A stretch of DNA of 64,000 nt, taken from SAR202 cluster bacterium. GTDB lineage: Bacteria; Chloroflexota; Dehalococcoidia; Lucifugimonadales; OSU-TB39. Position 1 is the stretch's first letter. Each line of letters starts with the position of its first letter. The notes beneath the pieces were generated by a model. It was not told the DNA's origin and did not search any database. It saw nothing but the letters and a program-made list of their open reading frames with translations. Positions 1 through 7,632 of this stretch are shown here, piece after piece. Position numbers and translations under genes: made by a program. The stretch is from positions 1 through 64,000 of the forward strand of contig VFGY01000029.1 in assembly GCA_009392195.1 (NCBI GenBank). The letters are read 5' to 3'.

Positions 1-1
1 T

Positions 2-73
2 ACAGGACCATTCCCATATCCTCACTGGGGACTTCATATATTATTTCAAAATCCTACTGGTGCTTGCGAGTAA
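2..73 (+). CDS. Possible 3' end of an unidentified gene (partial)
   Basis: Frame 2 is open from the window edge to a TAA at 71-73 and gives 23 residues, including PYPHWGLHILFQNPTG. Its composition (aromatics, Pro, Gly, His) looks more like real protein than the other frames. The family is not recognised and the stretch is too short to classify. It would lie upstream of the glycoside-hydrolase-like gene on the same strand, with a gap of about 90 bases. An open frame of this length could also arise by chance. Confidence 0.3.
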   Translation, partial: TGPFPYPHWGLHILFQNPTGACE

Positions 74-164
74 ATCCAAAAATCAAACACTCTCAACTAC
101 AGAATAATTTTCAAGTAAAAGAGTGAACACCTTATACACCTATAAGGATCCAAGGGGTTAAATA

Positions 165-1619
165 ATGAAAAACAGAACTATCTATTTCAATGATGCCCGT
201 CATTACTATTTATTTGTGTTTGAACCGCCAATGGACCTACAAGATGCTTGGGTTCCTATAGATGAATGTGCAGGAACTGGTGTTAATACATTCGTTTATG
301 GAGTATCCAGGGCTGATGGATTATTCTATCCAACCAAAACTAGTATGCGGTTTGGAGAAGATATACAGCCTTTCCAACAAAACGCCTATTACAGAGTATG
401 GCATAATATGCAAAGTCTAATCGACAAAGGATTGGATCCACTACAAGTATTGATTGACAGGGCACATGATAAAAAAATGGATTTTTTTGCAAGTTTAAGA
501 TTAGGTGGTTATGGTGGGATGAACCCTTCTAACAGTGTTTTAAATGGAGGCAGAGGCTGGGTAAATCCAGAAATTAGAAACAAAATATTTGATATACTTG
601 CAGAATTAACTCTTGATTACAATACAGATGGGGTAGAATTGGATTTCGCTGCTGCTCCCTCAGGTGGACCACCATGTTTACAAAAAGAAGATGTTCCAGA
701 ATACACTAAAGTAATTACCGAATGGGTCGCCTCCGTTTCACAAATGGCTAAAACCAGAAGTCCTAATAAAGCAGAAATCGGTGCTAGAATTTATCCTACA
801 AAAGAATTAAATATAAAGTATGGGTATGATATCGATACATGGTTAACTAATGGGTATATCGATTATGTAACTCCTATGCTTTATGGACACAACCTTATTG
901 ACACAAATAAACCTATAGAATGGCTTGTTGATATAGCACATAATAATGATGTTTCCGTATACCCTATGCTTGAACCTTACTACAACAGAGAACAAAGACC
1001 TCAGCATACCAGAGAATGGGCAACGCCTGAAATGTTACGAGCTACTGTCAGTAATTATTGGGATATGAATGTAGACGGTATCTACACTTATTTTTTTAAA
1101 TGGCCTCTTGGAAACGAAGAACGTCAAATTCTCACAGAGTTATCCGACCCAGACTTAATTTTGGAAAAGGATAAACATTACATAATTGATAGAGCTACTG
1201 AAACTTCTGAGTCCGTTGGATACAAAACTAAATTACCTATAAAAATACCAAGAATTCATGAGTCAATCACAAAATCCATAACCTTCAACCTATCTGACGA
1301 TTTTGAGAATAGAATCCAACGCATTTCAAGTATTACTTTAAAAATCCACATTGGCGAACTTGTAAGCGACGACAAATTACAAATATTACTTAATGGTAAT
1401 TCTTTAGAATCCGAACACTGCAAGAGATATTCATCCAATGAAATATCAGCCTATCATGGGCAATGGTTGGAATTTAATTTAACAAACGTACGACCAGTCA
1501 AAGGTTCTAATAAATTGGATATCACTCTAATTTCTCACCCTGTGGATCTGGTAAGCACCTTGGTGATAGAAGACATTGAGATGTTAATAAAATACAATTA
1601 TTATTCATCTAAACTATAA
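165..1619 (+). CDS. TIM-barrel glycoside-hydrolase-like protein
   Basis: This 484-residue protein resembles the putative glycosyl-hydrolase (GH10-like/DUF187-type) barrels. Residues about 35-335 alternate strands and helices: a strand with NTFVYGVSRADG, a helix before KMDFFASLRLGG, the acidic strand DGVELDFAAAP (155-165) where such barrels carry catalytic or metal-binding acids, and YVTPMLYGH further on. Residues about 340-484 are beta-rich and look like a separate sandwich domain. No signal peptide is visible, so it is probably cytoplasmic. The ATG follows AAGGGG at good spacing. It converges on the end of the large minus-strand operon, with only about 50 bases between them. The substrate cannot be told; a role in breaking down imported sugars is inference. 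Confidence 0.6.
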   Translation: MKNRTIYFNDARHYYLFVFEPPMDLQDAWVPIDECAGTGVNTFVYGVSRADGLFYPTKTSMRFGEDIQPFQQNAYYRVWHNMQSLIDKGLDPLQVLIDRAHDKKMDFFASLRLGGYGGMNPSNSVLNGGRGWVNPEIRNKIFDILAELTLDYNTDGVELDFAAAPSGGPPCLQKEDVPEYTKVITEWVASVSQMAKTRSPNKAEIGARIYPTKELNIKYGYDIDTWLTNGYIDYVTPMLYGHNLIDTNKPIEWLVDIAHNNDVSVYPMLEPYYNREQRPQHTREWATPEMLRATVSNYWDMNVDGIYTYFFKWPLGNEERQILTELSDPDLILEKDKHYIIDRATETSESVGYKTKLPIKIPRIHESITKSITFNLSDDFENRIQRISSITLKIHIGELVSDDKLQILLNGNSLESEHCKRYSSNEISAYHGQWLEFNLTNVRPVKGSNKLDITLISHPVDLVSTLVIEDIEMLIKYNYYSSKL

Positions 1620-1673
1620 CTAGATAAAATATATAAAACATTTCAAACAAGCAGGATAAGCAAAAAAATAATT

Positions 1674-2651
1674 CTACTGACTAAAAATTTCGTCTTTCCA
1701 ATCTACCCATTCAGCAATACCACTGTCTTTGACTGTCTGCTTATAAGCTTCAATATATTCATCTGAAAATGAAACTTGTGCAGGAAAATGGGGGCCAGAA
1801 TTCATGCCAAGGGATTCCAGCCGCAATCTAGCTCCTGGTCCCTCACCCATTCCACCTACAATTAAATCTCCTGTTTTTGCATACCTGAGAGGAGGATCAA
1901 TATTCATTTTCAACTCTAATTCGTCAAATTCCTCATACCTCTTTTCCTTGATTAGTTGAAATTTATGTAGTGATAACCTTGGTGCAACATTTACCAAAAA
2001 ATCGGTAAATCCAGTAGCTCCCAACTTATACCCAATAGACATAATGCTGCCATTACTTACAAAGTTAATGTCTTTTGAAAATAAACGTATCATGTTCATA
2101 TAGTGCTGAACGTTTGTACTAGACCACTTTAATCCAACAAAATTTTCTATATTTAAAAACCGTTCTATCAATCCCGCAGAAAAATTATAACCCCCAGGCA
2201 TTCTCCAAGGCGTATTATATGCCATTATTCCAACACCAGAATTATCGCTTATATATTTATAATGCTCAAAAATCTCGTCTTCAGTGGGCTGCATATAACG
2301 TGGTGGCGCACATTGTATAAAATCCATACCCAAATTGGTTGCATATGCAGCTTTTTTTGCTGCGGTTCTAGCACTTAATTCAAAAACACCTATACCAGTA
2401 GGGATTCTTCCATCAACAGCTTCTACTAAAGCATTAGCCATGGCTTCCCATTCATAGTCGTCCAAAAAATATCCTTCTCCTAATCCGCCTGCTATAAACA
2501 ATACTGAGTTTTCTGAATTTAATCCTTGCTGTATAAGCCACGAAACATGTTTTATAGTCTTGTTAAGATCCAATTCATAAGAGTTATTATTAAATGTCGG
2601 AAGTGATACTGATATCCCAGTTAATTTTTTTCTCCATTCAGGCTTAGGCAT
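1674..2651 (-). CDS. DapA-family aldolase/dehydratase (class I lyase)
   Basis: A 325-residue member of the dihydrodipicolinate synthase/N-acetylneuraminate lyase superfamily. The Schiff-base lysine lies in the strand FVGLKWSS (about residue 175) and the family tyrosine in GIMAYNTP (about 145). The early segment FIAGGLGEG resembles the 5-dehydro-4-deoxyglucarate dehydratase branch more than true DapA, so it probably acts on a 2-keto sugar acid or similar. The ORF-track ATG at 2666 is unlikely to be used: AAAGGAG falls inside its first codons and sits six bases before the ATG at 2651. It is the last gene of the long minus-strand operon, 43 bases after the SDR gene. The exact substrate is unknown. 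Confidence 0.75.
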   Translation of the reverse strand: MPKPEWRKKLTGISVSLPTFNNNSYELDLNKTIKHVSWLIQQGLNSENSVLFIAGGLGEGYFLDDYEWEAMANALVEAVDGRIPTGIGVFELSARTAAKKAAYATNLGMDFIQCAPPRYMQPTEDEIFEHYKYISDNSGVGIMAYNTPWRMPGGYNFSAGLIERFLNIENFVGLKWSSTNVQHYMNMIRLFSKDINFVSNGSIMSIGYKLGATGFTDFLVNVAPRLSLHKFQLIKEKRYEEFDELELKMNIDPPLRYAKTGDLIVGGMGEGPGARLRLESLGMNSGPHFPAQVSFSDEYIEAYKQTVKDSGIAEWVDWKDEIFSQ

Positions 2652-2694
2652 TATTACTCCTTTCAATAAAATAGATAAACAAAAAGCACCCTCA

Positions 2695-3468
2695 CTAAAT
2701 CATCAAATCCCCACCATTTATGTCAATTGAAGCTCCCGTAATATAGGCAGCTTTATCAGAAACCAAAAAACCTACCAAATCAGCTACTTCTCGTACTTGA
2801 CCTAATCTTTTGATAGGAAAACTGTTCGCATATTCCTGTTTTTTTTCTTCGCTTATCGTTGAGTTAACCATCTCCGTATCTATTAATCCAGGACAAACAG
2901 AATTCACAGTTATCCCATAACCTGCTGACTCTTTGGCCAAATGCCTTGTAAAACCTAATATACCCGCCTTCGCAGAGGTATAATGAGCGCCTCCAACCGT
3001 ACTTACATTTTTGCCTGCAGTAGAAGAAAAATTCACTATCCTACCCCATTTTTGAGTCTGCATATATGGTAATACCGCTTTTGAACATAAAAAAGTACCT
3101 TTAAGATTTACCCCAACTACAAAATCCCACTCGCTCTCTTCTATGTCAATTACCTTAGTTGGCCTTAAAACCCCAGCATTGTTAACAAGTATATTTACAC
3201 TACCAAATTCTGCAATCGTTTCATTGACTAACCTGTCAACATCTTTTGATGAAGTCACATCACCTGCTACAGGTTTCACATTAAGTCCTAACTCTTCTAA
3301 TTCAGCTGCGACAGTTTCAACAGCTGATTTATTAACATCATTAATTACAACACTTACACCATTTCTTGCAAGAAGTTCCGAAACTGCTCTACCCATCCCT
3401 TGAGCTCCTCCGGTTACGATTGCAATCCTAGTATTTTCACTCCCAAATTGATAGTTTGATTGATTCAT
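2695..3468 (-). CDS. Short-chain dehydrogenase/reductase (FabG-like)
   Basis: A classical SDR of about 257 residues, catalysing NAD(P)-dependent oxidation or reduction of an alcohol or ketone. The cofactor motif TGGAQGMG, the NNAG motif, the catalytic serine in NFSSTAG and the YTSAK motif are all present, and the C-terminus ITGASIDINGG is standard. Start choice is open: ATG at 3468 follows AGGA, while TTG at 3486 and GTG at 3483 follow a run of Gs. It lies between kbl and the DapA-like gene in one operon. Kbl normally works with threonine dehydrogenase, which is absent here, so this SDR might fill that role, but that is inference from position only. Confidence 0.85.
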   Translation of the reverse strand: MNQSNYQFGSENTRIAIVTGGAQGMGRAVSELLARNGVSVVINDVNKSAVETVAAELEELGLNVKPVAGDVTSSKDVDRLVNETIAEFGSVNILVNNAGVLRPTKVIDIEESEWDFVVGVNLKGTFLCSKAVLPYMQTQKWGRIVNFSSTAGKNVSTVGGAHYTSAKAGILGFTRHLAKESAGYGITVNSVCPGLIDTEMVNSTISEEKKQEYANSFPIKRLGQVREVADLVGFLVSDKAAYITGASIDINGGDLMI

Positions 3469-3507
3469 TTTTTTTCCTGACACCAAAAATCCCCCCTTTT
3501 AATTCCT

Positions 3508-4695
3508 TTATATTATGCCTAGGGCTTTCCCTTTTTGTTCAAACACCGATAGGGCTTTATCAAGATGTTGTTGGGTATGAGCCGCTGAAATTTGAACCCT
3601 AATACGCGCTTCACCTCTCGGTACTACAGGAAAGCTGAATCCAACAACAAATATTCCTTCTTTATTGATTTCATCCGCTAATTTTACGGTCTTAATTTCA
3701 TCCCTTATCATTACAGGAACTATAGGATGAATACCATCTATGACATCAAAACCTAAACTATTGATTGAACTCCTAAAATATTCGGTGTTTGACCACAAAG
3801 TCTGTCTCAATAAAGGATTATTCGTCAATATTTCAAATGCTTTTATAGCACCTAACACTATAGGTGGAGCTATCGTGTTTGAAAACAAATATGGTCGGGA
3901 CCTCTGTCTAAGATATTCAATTATTTCACTTTTACCAGTAGTAAACCCACCAGAGGCACCTCCTAAAGTTTTACCTAAAGTGCTTGTAACAATATCTACT
4001 TTATCTACAACTCCGAACACTTCAGCTGTACCTCGACCAGATTCTCCTAAAAACCCTGTCGCATGAGAATCGTCAACCATAACTAAAGCATCATACTTTT
4101 CAGCTAAATCACATATCTGATCTAATTTAGCTAAGTCTCCTTGCATACTGAAAACTCCATCAGTGGCAATCAATCTGAATCGATTTGATTGGGTATCTTT
4201 AAGTTGCTGCTCAAGTTGATTCATGTCGCTGTGAGCGTATACTTTTCTCTGAGCTTTACAAAGACGAATCCCATCTATAATGCTGGCATGGTTTAAGGAA
4301 TCACTAATGACCGCGTCTTCTGGACCAAGGATTGTTTCAAACAATCCTGCATTAGCATCAAAGCATGAAGTATATAAAATCGTATCTTGTGTTCCCATAA
4401 AAACACTAATTACATCTTCTAAGTCTTTATGTATGTCTTGAGTTCCACATATAAACCGAACTGAAGCCATACCAAACCCATATTCTTCCATTCCTTTGAT
4501 CACAGATTCTTTTATTTCTTCATTATCGGCTAATCCAAGGTAATTGTTCGCACAAAAATTAATCATTTCACCTTGAGATGTTTGTACATCAGACCCTTGA
4601 GAGCCATTGATCAATTTTTCATTTTTCCATAAACCACTCTCTTGAATGGTTTTTAATTCTTCTGACAGCCAATCTTGAATACCACTATATGCCAT
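3508..4695 (-). CDS. kbl: Glycine C-acetyltransferase (2-amino-3-ketobutyrate CoA ligase)
   Basis: A 395-residue PLP enzyme of the alpha-oxoamine synthase family, the usual length for Kbl. It interconverts 2-amino-3-ketobutyrate plus CoA with glycine plus acetyl-CoA in threonine breakdown. Seen here: the early signature FCANNYLGLAD, the cofactor-binding DDSHATGFLG, and the PLP lysine in TSTLGKTLGGASGG. The C-terminal RVQISAAHTQQ is typical of the family. BioF (8-amino-7-oxononanoate synthase) is the nearest alternative, but the N-terminus and length favour Kbl. It sits 38 bases after the formamidase gene. Glycine it makes could feed the same C1/folate pool that the upstream N-methylglutamate genes supply (inference). 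Confidence 0.88.
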   Translation of the reverse strand: MAYSGIQDWLSEELKTIQESGLWKNEKLINGSQGSDVQTSQGEMINFCANNYLGLADNEEIKESVIKGMEEYGFGMASVRFICGTQDIHKDLEDVISVFMGTQDTILYTSCFDANAGLFETILGPEDAVISDSLNHASIIDGIRLCKAQRKVYAHSDMNQLEQQLKDTQSNRFRLIATDGVFSMQGDLAKLDQICDLAEKYDALVMVDDSHATGFLGESGRGTAEVFGVVDKVDIVTSTLGKTLGGASGGFTTGKSEIIEYLRQRSRPYLFSNTIAPPIVLGAIKAFEILTNNPLLRQTLWSNTEYFRSSINSLGFDVIDGIHPIVPVMIRDEIKTVKLADEINKEGIFVVGFSFPVVPRGEARIRVQISAAHTQQHLDKALSVFEQKGKALGII

Positions 4696-4733
4696 TTTAT
4701 ATACCTCTAAAAAAAATCAAATATTACTACTCT

Positions 4734-5696
4734 TCAATGTCGCAAATACTTTTTTGGAATCTCAGCTCCAACAGTATATTCTAAATTTCCTAATCTAACC
4801 ATTTGATAAACGTTAACTCTAAAATCTGGATTCAAGCACATATGCATATATGCATCCTTTTCGTCGATTTCGTATTCTGTTACCATCCACTCCATCAAAT
4901 TAACGATAGCAGATTCTACGGCATCTTCCAAAGGTCTGTACGAATATAAAGAAATAATCGACTCTTCTTTTTCTAGACGAACAAAAGGAATTCGCTTATT
5001 CTTTATTATCTTACAGCTTAAAGTAACTTCAGATCTGGTCTCATCTGCAGTACCGTAAAATTCCGTATCGCCTTGACTGGCATGCACATCACCTACATAT
5101 AGTAATCCTCCTTTATGGTAACAATTCAAATAACATTTAGTTTTTTCTTTCATATCTCTTACATCTAGGTTGCCACCCCATGGACCTTGTCCAATTGCAC
5201 TTGTTTCTACTTCCCTCTCGGGTGCCGTCGCTATTGTGCCAATCATTGGTTTTAAATCCCAAGAAATTTTGTCGTTCAAAAATCCTTTTCCATCTCTTGT
5301 AGTGCCACTAGGTCCAATTTCGTGTTTTATAATCTTAACGAAAGGACCTCTCACAGATTGCCATTTATATGAATCTCCTAATGGACCAACACCTGGTCTT
5401 ATATTTGTAAATCCTTGATCATCTACAACGATCTTTTCTATATTAACCTCCAACAAATCCCCAGGCTCCACTCCATCTATAAAAACAGGTCCACCAACAG
5501 GATTACCTTTCGGAGGAGTAAATTTCCTGGTCGGAAAATCATCTATTTTTGGAGCAACATCAGCCGACCTTATATATCCAGACCCAGCATCTTCAGTTTC
5601 TATGACAAATGATTCCCCTTCAGATACATGCAGTTTAGGCTTGTGCCTAAAGTCAAATTCGTATTCAAGTGCATTTGCACGAACTATCCTTTTCAT
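4734..5696 (-). CDS. fmdA: Acetamidase/formamidase family protein
   Basis: A 320-residue FmdA/AmdA-family amidohydrolase, which releases ammonia (or an amine) from formamide, acetamide or short amides. Family features are the segment GDLLEVNIEKI, the metal-site-like YVGDVHASQGDTEF, and the C-terminal half with MVTEYEIDEKDAYMHMCL. It has no signal peptide, so it should be cytoplasmic. The ATG follows GAGGG at about nine bases. It lies 23 bases after the beta subunit of the N-methylglutamate dehydrogenase-like complex, clearly in the same operon. The context suggests it adds nitrogen or C1 from formamide-like compounds to the methylamine pathway. The exact amide is not known. Confidence 0.82.
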   Translation of the reverse strand: MKRIVRANALEYEFDFRHKPKLHVSEGESFVIETEDAGSGYIRSADVAPKIDDFPTRKFTPPKGNPVGGPVFIDGVEPGDLLEVNIEKIVVDDQGFTNIRPGVGPLGDSYKWQSVRGPFVKIIKHEIGPSGTTRDGKGFLNDKISWDLKPMIGTIATAPEREVETSAIGQGPWGGNLDVRDMKEKTKCYLNCYHKGGLLYVGDVHASQGDTEFYGTADETRSEVTLSCKIIKNKRIPFVRLEKEESIISLYSYRPLEDAVESAIVNLMEWMVTEYEIDEKDAYMHMCLNPDFRVNVYQMVRLGNLEYTVGAEIPKKYLRH

Positions 5697-5719
5697 AAAT
5701 CATTACCCTCATAAACATA

Positions 5720-6940
5720 TTAGTGTAAAGCTGCAGCAGTGGCTGAAGCTTTTTCGTTAACTAATTCCCCATCTTCAAATCTAGATAGACTAAATGGTTT
5801 TATTAAATCTGGTACTTTGTGGTTCATTATTAATTCAGCAGTAGTTTTACCCGATATTGGTGCAGCTTTAAAGCCCCAAGTCCCCCATCCACAATTCAAA
5901 ATCAACCCTTTCGCCCCCTCAACAAAGCCCATTACCGGCGCATAATCAGGCGTCATATCACATAAACCAGTCCATTGCCTTAATATATTTGCATCACGTA
6001 AACAAGGCAACAATTCAAGAACAAACGTCGACAATTCTTCTAACATAAAAAGAGTTGATTTTTGGCTGAAAGTCGAATATGGGTCTACCGGCCCTCCTAT
6101 TACTATCTCGCCTCTATCGGTTTGATAAGCATATGCATGTAGTTTAGGCGAAGAGATAGTCGCACTTAAAATAGGCTTAAGTGGTTCAGTTACCATTGCC
6201 TGCAAAGGATAAGTGCTAATTGGTAAAGTAATGTCCATCAATGACATTACAGAGGAACTCCAGGCAGCTGTGGCGCTTACTATATTATCAGCTAAAATTT
6301 GTCCTTTGGTTGTCTTAACTCCTTGCACACGTTGTCCGGATAAAACAAACCCATTTACTTCAGTAAAAGGAAATATTTTTACTCCAAGTTTGCTAGCTTC
6401 ACGAGCATAGCCCCAAACAACTGCATCGTGTCTTGCTGTACCTGCAGGGGGGTGATACAAAGCAGCTATGACTGGGTGCGGCTTTCCAATCCGCAAATCC
6501 AATTTAGGTTCTATTTCTAATATTTCTTCTGGGCTTATAATCTTACTCTCAACTCCTAAAGCTTGGTTAAATTCAGAACGGAGGTTTAAATTGAAAATAT
6601 CTGATTCCGAATGCCCTAAATCAAGCCTTCCCATTTGGTTAAACAAAATATTAAAACTCAACTCTTTCGAAAGATCTTCGTATAATTTTAAACTTTCTCG
6701 AAAAAAGGGAATTCCTTCAGCAGTTAGGTAATTCGCTCTTATTATCGCTGTGCTACGAGCGCTAGCTCCTCCTCCCACATACCCTTTATCGAAAACAGCT
6801 ACATTGTTAATACCGTTTCTAGCTAAATAGTAAGCGGTGGATAGTCCATGGACACCTGCTCCAATAATGATCACATCATACTTATCATTTGGTTGAGAGG
6901 AAGACCACATATTTTTAATTTCGGGGGATATGAATCTCAA
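5720..6940 (-). CDS. mgdA: N-methylglutamate dehydrogenase / sarcosine oxidase beta-like subunit
   Basis: A 406-residue DAO-family flavoprotein matching SoxB of heterotetrameric sarcosine oxidase and its homologue MgdA. The FAD-binding GAGVHGLSTAYYLA is at residues 28-40. RHDAVVWGYAR (170-180) corresponds to the segment whose histidine binds FMN covalently in characterised SoxB proteins. The C-terminal GWGTWGFKAAPISG completes the FAD site. The start codon overlaps the stop of the gamma-subunit gene as ATGA, indicating translational coupling. The family oxidises N-methyl secondary amines. With GmaS and MgsABC genes upstream, N-methylglutamate is the more likely substrate than sarcosine, but sequence alone cannot settle this. 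Confidence 0.85.
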   Translation of the reverse strand: MRFISPEIKNMWSSSQPNDKYDVIIIGAGVHGLSTAYYLARNGINNVAVFDKGYVGGGASARSTAIIRANYLTAEGIPFFRESLKLYEDLSKELSFNILFNQMGRLDLGHSESDIFNLNLRSEFNQALGVESKIISPEEILEIEPKLDLRIGKPHPVIAALYHPPAGTARHDAVVWGYAREASKLGVKIFPFTEVNGFVLSGQRVQGVKTTKGQILADNIVSATAAWSSSVMSLMDITLPISTYPLQAMVTEPLKPILSATISSPKLHAYAYQTDRGEIVIGGPVDPYSTFSQKSTLFMLEELSTFVLELLPCLRDANILRQWTGLCDMTPDYAPVMGFVEGAKGLILNCGWGTWGFKAAPISGKTTAELIMNHKVPDLIKPFSLSRFEDGELVNEKASATAAALH

Positions 6941-7632
6941 GCTTTAGCTCCATCGGTTATTATTTGTTTGATTATTTGATTTCCTATAGGAGCAATGCCC
7001 ATAGAATTGCCTAAAGCAATAATTTGATTCCAAATATATAACCCAATTTCACGCCCTACATATATTTCGTAACATACCTTACCTACAATATCTAATCTGA
7101 GTAAATAAGCATGTTGGTGCATTACAGAAATTTGCGCTACTGACATATTTGGAAACATTTTATCTCTAATATCAAATGAACTTATTGCAGAAATAATATC
7201 CTTAGCTTTTGGACCGACCAACCTTATCCCAGTCAATCCCGAAGTTATGTTTACAAAAGGGATTCCTTTTTTTTCAATTTGGATTAAAATCTTTTTTAAA
7301 TGTTGATCTCCTAAAATCAACCATTGATTACTTGTTAGTTTATTTAATATAAATTCAAATCCATAGTCGGATGATTTCATAATCATAACTTTACAATTAT
7401 TACCAGATACAATTTCACAGTATTCGGATAAAACTCCAACAGCATCTTCATCGTGAATAATCAGTTTAACTTTTGAACTTACGTCGTTAATCCCAACAAA
7501 TCTTTCAACAATTTCAAGTTCATCTTTAATTTCTGCATATCGGTTCGGTACCATCCATCCGTCAATTTCGCTAAATATTGCTTTATTAGTTTCGTGAAAT
7601 TGATGGACTGCACTTATGGCTATAGGTTTCAT
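6937..7632 (-). CDS. mgdD: N-methylglutamate dehydrogenase / sarcosine oxidase gamma-like subunit
   Basis: A 231-residue protein in the position expected for SoxG/MgdD, the small GcvT-like structural subunit. TSGLTGIRLVGPKAKDIIS and the later LDIVGKVCYEIYVGREIG match the weakly conserved core of the family. It overlaps the alpha subunit before it and the beta subunit after it by four bases each (ATGA both times), so the three should be translated together in fixed ratio. The sequence is more divergent than its partners, as usual for gamma subunits, and part of the call rests on gene order. Confidence 0.75.
   Translation of the reverse strand: MKPIAISAVHQFHETNKAIFSEIDGWMVPNRYAEIKDELEIVERFVGINDVSSKVKLIIHDEDAVGVLSEYCEIVSGNNCKVMIMKSSDYGFEFILNKLTSNQWLILGDQHLKKILIQIEKKGIPFVNITSGLTGIRLVGPKAKDIISAISSFDIRDKMFPNMSVAQISVMHQHAYLLRLDIVGKVCYEIYVGREIGLYIWNQIIALGNSMGIAPIGNQIIKQIITDGAKA

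Noticed and set aside
1620-1673. Terminator between the converging genes at the end of the methylamine operon
   Set aside because: No hairpin followed by a T-run was found on either strand.
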